A stretch of 58,533 nt of DNA from an uncultured Bacillota bacterium (GCA_947168865.1 CAMVNN010000004.1:1-58533), one strand, 5' to 3'. Positions 8,165-18,048 are shown, numbered from the stretch's first letter. Made by a program: numbers and translations. The notes: generated by a model not told the origin, from the sequence alone.

Positions 8165-11100
8165 TTTTATCCTCCATAGACATCCTTACATGTTCTAATA
8201 ATACTTTCATTTCTTCATATGAATTCTTTGTGTTACCAACAGTTAATGTCTTAAGTTCTCCCTTAGAATTAGCATATATTATCCAATCATTAGTTGCATA
8301 GCAAAATGAAATATCTTCTTTTTTTATTTCAATCTTATCAAGTGATTTACCTGCTAAATATTCTTTAAGAGTTTTCATATGATTAACCATCCTATAAGCA
8401 GGCATTCCTTCATAATATGATGGTTCAGACTTAAGAGATTCGTACTTTGGTACTGATGATCCTAGTTTAACAGGAGCAAATTCCTTTTCTTTCGCGGTTG
8501 TTGCAAGAATAATGGCACATTCAGAAACATCTGAATAGAAAGATTTATAGCCACTTTTTATATTACCTACACCTAAATCAAGTGTTTTTGAAGCTTCTTG
8601 TTGCATTGCATAATCAGGTGAAATAACAACATTATCAATTGGAAACTCACTTTTTTTAGAATCTTCGATTATTCTTTTTGAAGCCTCATAAATGCATTCA
8701 ACTAAATGTTTACTTTCAACATTACGGTCTAAACTATATCTTAATTGGTTAAAAAAGACTGTATTTCCATTTCTAAATCCACTGACACGACTGATTAATT
8801 TACCATTTTCTGGGTCATGAATGGTCAAATGAAATCCATTGGGGTTAAATAAACAGAATCTAAAAAGTGATTCTCCAGCTCCACCAATACGCATACAAGC
8901 TCCTGTTCTTTCACCTAATGTTAAATTCATTAAATTATTGATATCCCCTAACCTAACATTGAGTGTTACTCCGTTTGAAACTCTGTAATTCTCATTCTGA
9001 GGAGGAACAGTTAAATATTTTCTTTCATGAACCTTTTTAACCAATGTTAAAGCCGTTTCTATTCTTTCTTTTCTTGGCATTGTTGCACTATTAGGTCCAG
9101 GATTATTCCTTATGTATTTGAAGTTTTCTTTACCAAATAAATCCTCATATCTATAGCTCTCTGAATTATAGTAATCTGCCTCATTTAAATAATCAACAAG
9201 TCCAATTCTTTTATCTCGCCTTTTAGAAAGAGTATCACTTATTGCAGCAAAATTATTAATCAAATTAGCAAGAATTCCTTCGTCAATTGGAACATTAGCA
9301 TTTTCAGAAGCTTGAGCTAATAACATAGCATTTCCAAGCAAATTACTAGATTGAAAGAAATTCAAGAGATTTTTATGCACTTCTTGATTATTAAATATTG
9401 TATTTTTTAATTGATTAGAATCAATTTGCTGCAAAATAGATAATATATATTCAAATTTAGAACTATTATCATAATCTGGTTTACGTTCCATTCCAAAATA
9501 GTCTCTTATATAATAACCCAAGTAATTTTCACCATTATCAAATTGGCACAATTTTCTAATGATGACTCCAAAGATTCGCAGATCTTTTTTTAATTTATCA
9601 TCAATTGGACCTTTACTAGGGCTTCGCTTAAATGTCAAAACTGCATTTAATCTTTCTTTACTTTTCATAAGCTCTTTTTCTTCATCTGCAAAAAGTAAAT
9701 AATAATGATTAAAACAATCACTAAGTTCTTTATCTGAACATCCATAAACAAAATAATCCATGATGGATTTTTCACTAATTATAGTAGGAATATGACTATT
9801 GAAATTATTTTCAGCAATAATCTTAGTTGTCTTATTTCGATGATTTTCAGTTGCTTTATCTGCAATCGAATGAAGATAATTTAATATTTCAGCATTATCT
9901 TTTTCTTCTAATTTATTTATGATTGTTTTGACAATTAATTCTAAATCAGGAGAAATGTTCAAATAATTCGCGATTTCTTCTACTGATACATCTGATTCTG
10001 TAATAGCTATTTTTATAAATTTTTCAGCACGCGCATAATCTTTATCTTCCATAGCATGCAAAATATTAGAAAACATATTTACCATATTTGCATAATGATA
10101 TTTATATTCTTGTTGTGCAAAGGCAGCTAAACCATTCTTAATACCTCTCTCATCACCTATGAAATTAGTCCTTTTAAATAAAGACATATATTTTTTTAAT
10201 GTATCTTCATCTTGATTAATTGCTACTCTTAAATTTTCATTTTTTATATATTTAAATACACCATATCCATATTCATCTACAAATTGCTTTAAATGTTCTT
10301 TATTAAGTTTATAAGTTCTAGCATACATTTCAACAAACTTACTCATATCAACGGAAACATTTTTAGAAAGTTCAAGATGTTCAAATTTATTCATCACCCA
10401 TCTTTTATTATTTACTCGTAAGAGTATCATTAATAGATGGTTAGTATCCTCTGATGCAAAGCCACTTTCATATAATTTTTTCAAATCAAAAAAATTAAGC
10501 TTATCAATTAATATTTCAAATGAAGTAAGATCATCAGCATAATTTGCAGCATCCATAATTTGCTTTCGTTCTTTAAGTCGACCATATAATTCTCTTTTCA
10601 TTCGTTCATCACGGATAAAACATAGTGCTTCATTAATTCTTTCTTCACTATGAAATTCTTTCGCGATATGCCATATATCCCCATCTGTGAGTTTATTTGA
10701 ATGACGTATTAAATTAATACGAGCTCTTTCATTTTTTATCAAGCTCAAAAGTGAAAGCTGCTTCTCACGAGTAGAAAATGAAGCAACAATTTCTCCTCTA
10801 TCATTTTGTGTAATCATCGTGACTAGCTTGCGAAAATAAGCTTCACGCACACTTTCATCTTTGATTGATTTTATAATTGTTTTAGGAAAAAATGGAGTTG
10901 AAATAAGTTTTTTCACTAAATCTTGATCTTCCAAAGTCTCTAATACTTGCTTACGACTTGGTGAATCGAGAGGAAGTGAATATACCATTTTCTTATGATC
11001 ATCCTTAAATGTCTTAATTACATCTGCACGATAATTCTTTCTAACATAATGAAGCAGTTTTTGTTTTAAAGTATCAGATTGTAGTGAACTAACTAAACTA

Positions 11101-11597
11101 GAAAGCCAACTACCAAAGCGATTTTTATATTTATCCTTATTATCAATTATTTTAGACAAAATTTCTTCTTTTGCATCATCTGTATTAAGTCTTTGAAAAA
11201 GTTTTTCAATAACATATATATTAATATTATTTTCAACAAAATATATAATTATTTCTTTTAATTCATCTTCTGTAAATAAATCAAAATTTGGACAATCAGA
11301 CAAGGTCTTACGAAAATTTTCTTCCTCATGGATTTTTCTCAAGAAAATAGCTTTTGGTATTAAAAATGCAGAATTTGCTATGTCTAAATCATTTATGATA
11401 GTATCAAATTCTTCGTTCGTGAATAAAAATATATTCTTTTTATTACAATTATCAATTAATCGTTTCCCTATATTAGAAATATCATCATTTAAAAATAAAA
11501 CTTTTCTTTCACCAAAATTTAATGCATTAAAAATATCTTCCTGAGTTAAATCCTCTTTTATTGATAACTCATAAATTATCTTTAAATAATTTTTCAT
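8133..11597 (-). CDS. Large helical protein of unknown function (1154 residues)
   Basis: I cannot name this family. Residues 1 to about 850 are almost wholly helical with repeated 25-35-residue units (for example KNERARINLIRH, IRDERMKRELYGRLK), as in alpha-solenoids. From about 860 the character changes to a compact alpha/beta domain with TVPPQNENYRVSNG, LTLGERTGACMRIGGAGESLFR (Cys near 901) and LISRVSGFRNGNTVFFNQLR. This could be catalytic, possibly acyltransferase-like, but that is a guess. No signal peptide or membrane segment. AGAGGTATAA precedes the ATG. It follows the GT2 gene by 8 bases. Confidence 0.85.
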   Translation of the reverse strand: MKNYLKIIYELSIKEDLTQEDIFNALNFGERKVLFLNDDISNIGKRLIDNCNKKNIFLFTNEEFDTIINDLDIANSAFLIPKAIFLRKIHEEENFRKTLSDCPNFDLFTEDELKEIIIYFVENNINIYVIEKLFQRLNTDDAKEEILSKIIDNKDKYKNRFGSWLSSLVSSLQSDTLKQKLLHYVRKNYRADVIKTFKDDHKKMVYSLPLDSPSRKQVLETLEDQDLVKKLISTPFFPKTIIKSIKDESVREAYFRKLVTMITQNDRGEIVASFSTREKQLSLLSLIKNERARINLIRHSNKLTDGDIWHIAKEFHSEERINEALCFIRDERMKRELYGRLKERKQIMDAANYADDLTSFEILIDKLNFFDLKKLYESGFASEDTNHLLMILLRVNNKRWVMNKFEHLELSKNVSVDMSKFVEMYARTYKLNKEHLKQFVDEYGYGVFKYIKNENLRVAINQDEDTLKKYMSLFKRTNFIGDERGIKNGLAAFAQQEYKYHYANMVNMFSNILHAMEDKDYARAEKFIKIAITESDVSVEEIANYLNISPDLELIVKTIINKLEEKDNAEILNYLHSIADKATENHRNKTTKIIAENNFNSHIPTIISEKSIMDYFVYGCSDKELSDCFNHYYLLFADEEKELMKSKERLNAVLTFKRSPSKGPIDDKLKKDLRIFGVIIRKLCQFDNGENYLGYYIRDYFGMERKPDYDNSSKFEYILSILQQIDSNQLKNTIFNNQEVHKNLLNFFQSSNLLGNAMLLAQASENANVPIDEGILANLINNFAAISDTLSKRRDKRIGLVDYLNEADYYNSESYRYEDLFGKENFKYIRNNPGPNSATMPRKERIETALTLVKKVHERKYLTVPPQNENYRVSNGVTLNVRLGDINNLMNLTLGERTGACMRIGGAGESLFRFCLFNPNGFHLTIHDPENGKLISRVSGFRNGNTVFFNQLRYSLDRNVESKHLVECIYEASKRIIEDSKKSEFPIDNVVISPDYAMQQEASKTLDLGVGNIKSGYKSFYSDVSECAIILATTAKEKEFAPVKLGSSVPKYESLKSEPSYYEGMPAYRMVNHMKTLKEYLAGKSLDKIEIKKEDISFCYATNDWIIYANSKGELKTLTVGNTKNSYEEMKVLLEHVRMSMEDKNVKSGQGKNI

Positions 11598-11605
11598 TTA
11601 TACCT

Positions 11606-12568
11606 CTAAATATCTTTTCTAATTTTGCAATAAATATAATTAAAGTGAATCATAAACCATAAAGCTATTCTTTCTTTAGTTTTGATGGCTTTTTCATTTT
11701 TAATATCTTGATAATATTTATTTCTAAATGCTACTAAATTTTTCTTTAATTCAGTATTATCAATGTTTATTTTTTTCATTAAATATGTATAAGCATATCC
11801 TTCAAATAAATAGTTATACTTTATTCTATTTAATATTTCAGGGTCTAAATCATATGTAAGTAAACGAATATATGATGATAAAACTGAAACTTTTTTCAAA
11901 GTGAATTTACCATGAGTAGCACCTTTTTGATTATATAGGAAATTATATAACATCTCGTTTCCAAATGAATATCTATAAGCATATTTTGCAAAATCAAGAA
12001 TGAACAAAATGTTCTCATTTATATGAATATCTTCATGAAAACGAATGTTGTGTTCTTTAATTACTTCTAATCTAAATAATTTGTTACATATCAAATCAGA
12101 ATAATAATCTTCTTTAAACAAATTATATTTGAATGTTTTGGCATCAAAATATTTCTCATTCATTGGTTTTGATTCATATAAAATATTTCCATTGATATCT
12201 ACATTACGATATCCACACATACTAATATCAACATTATTTTTAAATAAATCATCTTCTAAAACTTCAAACATATTTGGTTCTATATAATCATCAGCATCAA
12301 TAAAAATGATGTATTTTCCTGTAGCCGTTTCGATTCCTTTATTACGGGCACTGGAAACACCGCCATTTTCTTTATCAATTATGATTATTCTTTCATCTTC
12401 TGCTTTATATTTATTCATTATTTCTAAAGATTTATCAGTAGAACCATCATTAATAAGGATCATTTCTAAATTTTCATATGTTTGTTTTATGATTGAATTA
12501 AGGCATTTTTCTAAATATTCTTCAGCATTATAAATTGGTACTACAACCGATATTTTTTCTCTATTCAT
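11606..12568 (-). CDS. Glycosyltransferase family 2
   Basis: The 320-residue protein starts with a GT-A domain: VVVPIYNAEEYLEKCL, LINDGSTDKSL and the metal-binding DADD (FIDADDYIEPNMFE) near residues 90-95. It transfers a sugar from an NDP donor in cell-surface polysaccharide synthesis. A C-terminal helical region (about 200-320) has no membrane helix. The ATG at 12568 follows AAAGGAGTAAAC and overlaps the end of galE by 8 bases, so it is co-translated with the enzyme that makes UDP-galactose; a galactose donor is plausible but not proven. Confidence 0.9.
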   Translation of the reverse strand: MNREKISVVVPIYNAEEYLEKCLNSIIKQTYENLEMILINDGSTDKSLEIMNKYKAEDERIIIIDKENGGVSSARNKGIETATGKYIIFIDADDYIEPNMFEVLEDDLFKNNVDISMCGYRNVDINGNILYESKPMNEKYFDAKTFKYNLFKEDYYSDLICNKLFRLEVIKEHNIRFHEDIHINENILFILDFAKYAYRYSFGNEMLYNFLYNQKGATHGKFTLKKVSVLSSYIRLLTYDLDPEILNRIKYNYLFEGYAYTYLMKKINIDNTELKKNLVAFRNKYYQDIKNEKAIKTKERIALWFMIHFNYIYCKIRKDI

Positions 12569-13565
12569 GTTTACTCCTTTTAACAAAATTGTATGAATCT
12601 CTGCACATATCATCTAAATTCTTAGTAGCTTTAAATCCAAGTTCTTTTAGAGATTTACTTGGATCAGCATAACAAGCATCTATATCACCAGGACGTCTTT
12701 TAGTTATTTCATAAGGTATTTTAATATTATTAACACGCTCAAATGCCTTAACAATATCTAAAACACTATAACCTGTACCTGTTCCAAGATTATAGGCATC
12801 GCAACCAGTTGTATCAAGTACTTTCTCGATTGCTTTAATATGTCCTTTTGCAAGATCAACAACGTGAATATAATCTCTTACTCCAGTTCCATCATGAGTG
12901 TCATAATCGGCACCAAAAACATTTAAATGATCCAATTCTCTAGTCGCGACTTTCATAATGTAAGGCATTAAATTGTTTGGTATGTCATTAGGATTCTCTC
13001 CAATTAATCCACTTTCATGAGCACCTATTGGATTAAAATATCTCAAAATGGCAATACTCCACTCATTATCAGATTTATATAAATCGTTTAAAATCATTTC
13101 AATCATAAGTTTTGTTGAGCCATATGGATTAGTAGTTGAAAGCTTAAAATCTTCTCTTATTGGTAGACTATCTGGTTTTCCATATACAGTTGCTGATGAA
13201 GAAAAGGCTATCTTTTTAACATTGAATTCACTCATAACTTCAAGTAAATTAATGGTTGATTCAAGATTATTATGATAATACATGAGTGGTTTAGCAACAC
13301 TCTCACCAACAGCTTTAAATCCAGCAAAATGAATAACAGCATCTATCTTGTTTTCAGTGAAGATTTTAGAAAGTAACTTTTTATCTGCTACATCACCTTC
13401 ATAGAAAGCAAAATCTTTATTCGTAATTTTTTTTATTTTATCAACCACTTCTTTTTTAGAATTAGAGAAGTTATCAATAACAACTATTTCATAACCATTA
13501 TTCAATAATTCTACACATGTGTGACTACCTATATATCCAGTGCCACCCGTAACTAGTATTTTCAT
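12561..13565 (-). CDS. galE: UDP-glucose 4-epimerase
   Basis: The 334-residue protein is a full-length short-chain dehydrogenase-type epimerase. The NAD-binding TGGTGYIGSHTCVELL is at the N-terminus, followed by SSSATVYG and the catalytic YGSTK near residue 150. The ending with YADPSKSLKELGFKA is typical of GalE. It interconverts UDP-glucose and UDP-galactose. The ATG at 13565 lies after AGGTGATAAA with TATAAT just upstream; a longer reading to 13667 would run through the promoter. It heads a unit with the GT2, the 1154-residue protein and the cold-shock-like gene. Confidence 0.96.
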   Translation of the reverse strand: MKILVTGGTGYIGSHTCVELLNNGYEIVVIDNFSNSKKEVVDKIKKITNKDFAFYEGDVADKKLLSKIFTENKIDAVIHFAGFKAVGESVAKPLMYYHNNLESTINLLEVMSEFNVKKIAFSSSATVYGKPDSLPIREDFKLSTTNPYGSTKLMIEMILNDLYKSDNEWSIAILRYFNPIGAHESGLIGENPNDIPNNLMPYIMKVATRELDHLNVFGADYDTHDGTGVRDYIHVVDLAKGHIKAIEKVLDTTGCDAYNLGTGTGYSVLDIVKAFERVNNIKIPYEITKRRPGDIDACYADPSKSLKELGFKATKNLDDMCRDSYNFVKRSKHE

Positions 13566-13616
13566 TTTATCACCTAATATTATTATAACAAATTTTTCAA
13601 AATAAAGGCAAAAAAA

Positions 13617-13637
13617 AAGATTGATAAAATCAATCTT
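13617..13637 (-). terminator. Terminator AAGATTGAT / ATCAATCTT
   Basis: Nine-bp stem followed by a run of T on the minus strand; it overlaps the stop of the pilin-like gene and separates it from galE. Confidence 0.8.
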
Positions 13638-14523
13638 AATTAAATAAACCTTTTTTAATAATATCACATACTTCTAGTGAGTCAGTATCAACTCCTGGAA
13701 GATGCTCTACTGTTCCAAGAACTGTTGAAACGATAACATTGACCATAAAAATCAAGGCTACTGCAACAATCCTCTTAACGAATGATTGAAATGCTTTTGT
13801 TAATGCTGCATCATCATGAGAAGTAATCGCCTTAACAAAGTCTAATGCTCCTAAGATAACAGCTAGTGCTAAAGAAACATAACTTACAATTTTTAAAACC
13901 GAACTTAAGTAATATGCTATACCTGGACTATCCTTAAGTTTGTCACACCAATTACTATATGGTGTAAGCGTGATATCGATAAGACTATTATATCGATTTG
14001 TTAAAGTATCACTTTCAGTTAAATTTTTATATGACACAGATTGATTTTTTAAATGGTTTGCAGCTTTTTGTAACATTTCTGGTAAACTTTTACAGTTTGA
14101 TAGTTGACTCTGATAAACCTTATATTTAGTATCATCTGGCGATGGTGCAGTGGTTTTAGTAGCAGCAATTTTAAAAATACTGCTAGTAAAACTTGCAAAA
14201 CTCCTATTTTGGGTTAAATTTTCATAAGCCTCTTGCAAACTATTTGTACTATCATTAGGAATCTTAAATGCTGCTTTAGCTTCATTCCATGCTGATTCTT
14301 TCTTGTCATCAAGATCTTTTTGACTGACACCACTATTATCAAAGAAAGATGCATGATCATGATAATAGTTAATTGCTCCAACAGCCTTATAAACGTATTC
14401 ATAAAAACCATAGTTATTACTAATTTTTGTAGCTGCTTCAGATGGTGTCTCATCTGCTTTTACAGGTAAAGCAAATATAAGAGCACATAAGAAAATCAAA
14501 GCTACTTTTAATATTTTTTTCAT
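13636..14523 (-). CDS. Secreted T4SS-pilin-like membrane protein (orphan)
   Basis: The 295-residue protein has a cleavable-looking signal peptide (KKILKVALIFLCALIFALPVKA) and an extracellular helical region. Two membrane segments sit near the C-terminus: SYVSLALAVILGALDFVKAI and VKRIVAVALIFMVNVIVSTVLG. The paired C-terminal helices with a short charged turn (TSHDDAALTKAFQSF) resemble the Type IV secretion pilin family (VirB2/TrbC-like). No other secretion genes are nearby. AGGAG precedes the ATG. An alternative is a generic membrane protein; the function is unknown. Confidence 0.65.
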   Translation of the reverse strand: MKKILKVALIFLCALIFALPVKADETPSEAATKISNNYGFYEYVYKAVGAINYYHDHASFFDNSGVSQKDLDDKKESAWNEAKAAFKIPNDSTNSLQEAYENLTQNRSFASFTSSIFKIAATKTTAPSPDDTKYKVYQSQLSNCKSLPEMLQKAANHLKNQSVSYKNLTESDTLTNRYNSLIDITLTPYSNWCDKLKDSPGIAYYLSSVLKIVSYVSLALAVILGALDFVKAITSHDDAALTKAFQSFVKRIVAVALIFMVNVIVSTVLGTVEHLPGVDTDSLEVCDIIKKGLFN

Positions 14524-14568
14524 TTTTCTTAACTCCTCTTAATATAATTATATCATAAATAGACAATG

Positions 14569-14594
14569 AAAAAACAAAATTACTTTTGTTTTTT
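14569..14594 (-). terminator. A/T-rich terminator
   Basis: AAAAAACAAAA and TTTTGTTTTTT arms around TTAC, overlapping the TAA of the 165-residue membrane protein gene. Confidence 0.65.
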
Positions 14595-15077
14595 CCCGTT
14601 CTTTTTTAAATAATAAATAATTCCTAAAATCATGCCTATTCCGATTCCTAGACACATTCCTATCAATTTATAACACAAAAAGCCTATAATTCCACCAAAA
14701 ACAATCCCTAATAAAACAAGTATTATAAGTGATTTACCACGATTAAGATCACTTTTCTTCTCTGAATTTGGATTAACTAAATACGCAATCGTTCCAAGTA
14801 ACATTCCAACTGATAATGAAAATACCGAAACTGAGCGTGAAAATTCAAATATAACTGAGATTAAACATCCAAGTAAAAGCCCTATTAAGATATATATTGC
14901 CAAAATTATCTTTTTTTCTTGAATTATTTTTTGAAGTAATAATCCAAGTGATAATCCAATGCAAACTCCATTTACTGGACTTAAAGCAAATGAGTATGAC
15001 AAAATAAGACCAATTGTTAATCCGATTGTCAAATACTCAATAAATTCAATTCTTTGTATTACTCTTTTATGTTTCAT
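14580..15077 (-). CDS. Polytopic membrane protein with glycine-rich helices
   Basis: The 165-residue product has about six hydrophobic segments rich in Gly and Leu (IGLTIGLILSYSF, CIGLSLGLLLQKII, MCLGIGIGMILGIIYYL) and a basic tail KKNGKKQK. No transporter signature is recognised. It starts one base after the stop of the upstream 90-residue membrane protein, which shares the short glycine-rich helix style, so the two probably act together. Function unknown. Confidence 0.65.
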   Translation of the reverse strand: MKHKRVIQRIEFIEYLTIGLTIGLILSYSFALSPVNGVCIGLSLGLLLQKIIQEKKIILAIYILIGLLLGCLISVIFEFSRSVSVFSLSVGMLLGTIAYLVNPNSEKKSDLNRGKSLIILVLLGIVFGGIIGFLCYKLIGMCLGIGIGMILGIIYYLKKNGKKQK

Positions 15078-15078
15078 A

Positions 15079-15351
15079 TTATTTCACTGCTTTTTTTGCT
15101 TTTTTGTTTGATTTTTTTGCTGGTGCTATTTTTGGTGCATTTTTTGACTTATGATAATCAACAAATGTAGAAACTAAAATGCCAAGTAACATTCCGGCAC
15201 CACCACCGACACCTACCCAATAATATTCAAAAAATACCAAGGCAACTATAGCTCCAACACAAAATCCAACAATCATATAAATTATTGTTTTATCGTCTTC
15301 TTCTTTTAATATTTCAGCTTCTGTTTTTCCCTTTTTAATTTCTTTTGCCAT
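15079..15351 (-). CDS. Small two-TM membrane protein
   Basis: The 90-residue protein has a charged N-terminus (KEIKKGKTEAEILKEEDDK) and two membrane helices (IIYMIVGFCVGAIVALVFF and VGVGGGAGMLLGILVSTFV). It ends in a Lys/Ala/Pro-rich basic tail. GAGGAG lies upstream of the ATG. It is first in a two-gene unit with the 165-residue membrane protein. No family recognised. Confidence 0.65.
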   Translation of the reverse strand: MAKEIKKGKTEAEILKEEDDKTIIYMIVGFCVGAIVALVFFEYYWVGVGGGAGMLLGILVSTFVDYHKSKNAPKIAPAKKSNKKAKKAVK

Positions 15352-15425
15352 CTTATAACATCTCCTCTATTATATTCTAACACATATTTTTTTATTTTTG
15401 TTAATATTTATTAAAAAATTTTACA

Positions 15426-16421
15426 TTACTTTATAAATAAATCATCTTTAACTTTAGAAATGTCTATTTTCTCATTATGTTTATCTATTTTTTTAACAAA
15501 TAAAGAATAAAAAAATCTAATATATTTTATAATAAAAACCTCTAATTTTCTTTTTTTATTTAACTTTACTTTCTTACTTAATTTAATAATTTTAGTTGCA
15601 ATATTATTATAATACTCAATATATTCATTTCTATTAGGTGAAATTGCAATTTTTCTTATTAAAATAATCAGATTTTCAAGCAAATATCTATTAGCTTCAG
15701 CTACATACTTATAGTTAAGTAAAACATCATCATAAATAATATTAGCAGATTTTAGTATTGATTCATGTTTAACATTAAAGCTACCTGCAGATGCACTATT
15801 TGAATTCAAATAATATATATACTTTGGTATATTAATTTTAACTACTTTCGGTTTTTTTCTATATATTTCATATATAAATAAACGATCTTCACTATTAGTT
15901 AATGATACATCAAATTTAATATCACCTACTAATCCTTTTTTAAATACTTTATTGGCAATTGCATATTTTAAATTCTTGTTGAGTAAAAAATCAATAACTG
16001 GATTTTCTATTACAAAGATCTTCCCATCATTTTTTCCATAACTACATAGTTTATTTTCAACTACCCTATAAATATCACAGACTGAAATAGAGGCATCATA
16101 TTTAATTAAAGAATCAATCATTACTTCATACATATCAGGTACAATTGCATCATCAGAGTCAACAAACGCAATTAATTCTCCGGTTGCAGCTTCAAGTCCT
16201 TTATTTCTAGCAATTGAAACACCTTCATTTTTTTTATCTATTACTTTAATTCTTTCATCTTTATTAGCATATTCATTTAAAATACTTAATGAATCATCAT
16301 TAGAACCATCATTAATAACTATTATTTCTAAATCTTTATATGTTTGATTTAATACTGAATCTAAACATCTTCTTAAATATTTACTAGTATTATAAACTGG
16401 TATAATTATAGATAATTTCAT
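15426..16421 (-). CDS. Glycosyltransferase family 2
   Basis: The 331-residue enzyme has the GT-A core SIIIPVYNTSKYLRRCLDSVL, VINDGSNDDSL and the metal site VDSDDA (FVDSDDAIVPDMYE). It is a close relative in style of the GT2 at 11606, with a helical C-terminus and no membrane segment. The ATG at 16421 is set by GGTGATAGT with TATAAT immediately upstream. It lies between a small-protein pair and a TupA-like gene, separated from the latter by a terminator, so it is expressed on its own. Donor and acceptor are unknown. Confidence 0.9.
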   Translation of the reverse strand: MKLSIIIPVYNTSKYLRRCLDSVLNQTYKDLEIIVINDGSNDDSLSILNEYANKDERIKVIDKKNEGVSIARNKGLEAATGELIAFVDSDDAIVPDMYEVMIDSLIKYDASISVCDIYRVVENKLCSYGKNDGKIFVIENPVIDFLLNKNLKYAIANKVFKKGLVGDIKFDVSLTNSEDRLFIYEIYRKKPKVVKINIPKYIYYLNSNSASAGSFNVKHESILKSANIIYDDVLLNYKYVAEANRYLLENLIILIRKIAISPNRNEYIEYYNNIATKIIKLSKKVKLNKKRKLEVFIIKYIRFFYSLFVKKIDKHNEKIDISKVKDDLFIK

Positions 16422-16446
16422 ACTATCACCAAAATAATTATAACAA

Positions 16447-16474
16447 AAAAAAGATATTTTAAACATATCTTTTT
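16447..16474 (-). terminator. Terminator AAAAAAGATAT / ATATCTTTTT
   Basis: The stem overlaps the stop of the TupA-like gene and is followed by T residues on the minus strand. Confidence 0.75.
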
Positions 16475-17354
16475 ATTTTTTTACAAAGCGTGAATCTAAT
16501 AAATCACTTAAATACTTGCTTCCTTCTTCACTATAGTAAGGGGCCAAACAAGCAGATGGTGTAAATACCATATCACCTAACATAACATGATCTTTTTTCT
16601 CATAAAAATCGATACGAACAAACGGAAATCCTTGTGAAAGCTTCTTAGATATTCCTAACATATCATGTAAGTAACGTGGAGAATCTTGTTTTTTTCTTCC
16701 ATGAAATTCACTTTTAGCAAGCATTAATTCATTCCACTTTAAATCATAGAAATTTAATTTAACTTTATCTTCTCTTTCAGTACAAACCAAAATTACTTTA
16801 GGTTTTCCTTCAAAACAATAGATTTTATAATCTGGTTGATTCTTAGGTTGTGGTTCATATTTTTCAACAATTATCTTAGGCATAATATGTGTATATTGAA
16901 GTTCTCCAGTGTCATAGCCGAATTTAGTTCTCTTCCATCTAGCAAGTTTTCTTTTAGCATTTGTCAAATCAAAGTTATTCTTATCTTCACATATGATGTT
17001 ATAATCATATCCATGAGTACATCTAATAACAAATTTTTCGGGCAAATCTGAACTTTTAATATCTTTCGAATTATTATAAATAGCTATATATTCTGGCAAG
17101 TGCTTTTCCTTTATTCCACAAGCTAAAGCATATAATCTTGCTTGATATTTATCACTACAATTCCATACTCTTTCATCATAATTATAGTGATTAACTTTTA
17201 AACACATCAATTTTTCATTGAAATCAGTAGGATTATCCCAATCAATTTTTTTACCAAAAGCCTTCTCATAAAGATCCTCACTATATTTTTTATTATTATG
17301 TTTAGACACAAATTTTTTTGTTTCTTTTTTTAACTTATATTTTAATTTACTCAT
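16473..17354 (-). CDS. TupA-like ATP-grasp protein
   Basis: The 293-residue protein matches the TupA-like ATP-grasp family linked to teichuronic acid and other polysaccharide synthesis: NPTDFNEKLMCLKVNHY, the CSDKYQAR segment, EKFVIRCTHGYDYNIICEDK and FVRIDFYE near the C-terminus. Family members are thought to form an amide or similar bond on a surface glycan, but the substrate here is unknown. GGGGGATAGATGAA precedes the ATG. It neighbours a GT2, which fits a small envelope-glycan cluster. Confidence 0.8.
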   Translation of the reverse strand: MSKLKYKLKKETKKFVSKHNNKKYSEDLYEKAFGKKIDWDNPTDFNEKLMCLKVNHYNYDERVWNCSDKYQARLYALACGIKEKHLPEYIAIYNNSKDIKSSDLPEKFVIRCTHGYDYNIICEDKNNFDLTNAKRKLARWKRTKFGYDTGELQYTHIMPKIIVEKYEPQPKNQPDYKIYCFEGKPKVILVCTEREDKVKLNFYDLKWNELMLAKSEFHGRKKQDSPRYLHDMLGISKKLSQGFPFVRIDFYEKKDHVMLGDMVFTPSACLAPYYSEEGSKYLSDLLDSRFVKK

Positions 17355-17432
17355 TTCATCTATCCCCCAAGTTTTATGATTCTATAACTTTCTTATTAAT
17401 TATATCAAATTATCTTTTCAAAATAAAGATAA

Positions 17433-17457
17433 AGACCCGAATTTTAATTTCGAGTCT
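17433..17457 (-). terminator. Terminator AGACTCGAA / TTCGGGTCT
   Basis: GC-containing stem with one central mismatch on the minus strand, overlapping the TAG of the 171-residue gene. Confidence 0.7.
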
Positions 17458-17971
17458 ATTTTTTCATACTTGGATGAACCCCAAGTGTTTTTATTTTTGG
17501 TTTTACTTCTGAAACTGGTGATGCAGTTTCAATTTTCTTTTCCATTTCTGGTTTCTTTTCGATTTTTGGTTCTTCTATTTTCTTTACAGGAACAGATGTT
17601 TCTTTTTTAACTTCAACTATGTGTCTACGTCTTTTAGGAAAAATAGATCTAAATTTAGTTTTTACATAATTAAATAATCTTTTTCCTTGTTTTAAAATAA
17701 CATTTGAAAATATATAAGTAAGTCCGCATAAGATTACTTTTTGCACAAACAAACCTGCTGCACTACCTAAAAATGTAACGATTGTAGACATTAATCCGAA
17801 TCCGATTATTCCTTTTCCATATAGTGCCCCTGCTCCTGCAGATAACCAAGCAACAATTTCATTTGGAAACATCACTGCTAAAGCTCCTGCTAATCCAAGA
17901 GATGTTAATCTTCTAAAATATTTATATAATTTTCCTTCTTGAAATTTTTTCTTCTTTTTTTCTTTTTTCAT
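17456..17971 (-). CDS. Membrane protein with basic ends
   Basis: The 171-residue protein has a Lys-rich start (KKEKKKKKFQEGKLYKYFRR) and two or three hydrophobic segments (about 25-90). A long cytoplasmic-looking tail is rich in Lys, Pro, Glu and Val (KKIEEPKIEKKPEMEKKIE). No family is recognised. The ATG at 17971 follows GGGGGA. Its charged tail could be a tether or a binding platform, which is inference from composition only. Confidence 0.6.
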   Translation of the reverse strand: MKKEKKKKKFQEGKLYKYFRRLTSLGLAGALAVMFPNEIVAWLSAGAGALYGKGIIGFGLMSTIVTFLGSAAGLFVQKVILCGLTYIFSNVILKQGKRLFNYVKTKFRSIFPKRRRHIVEVKKETSVPVKKIEEPKIEKKPEMEKKIETASPVSEVKPKIKTLGVHPSMKK

Positions 17972-18027
17972 ATTATTTCCCCCGTCAAAATATAATAACA
18001 TATTTGTTTCTATTTTTCTAGTACAAA

Positions 18028-18048
18028 AAACTAGTTATTAACTAGTTT
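18028..18048 (-). terminator. Terminator AAACTAGTTA / TAACTAGTTT
   Basis: Perfect 10-bp arms followed by T residues on the minus strand, overlapping the stop of the phosphoesterase gene. Confidence 0.75.
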
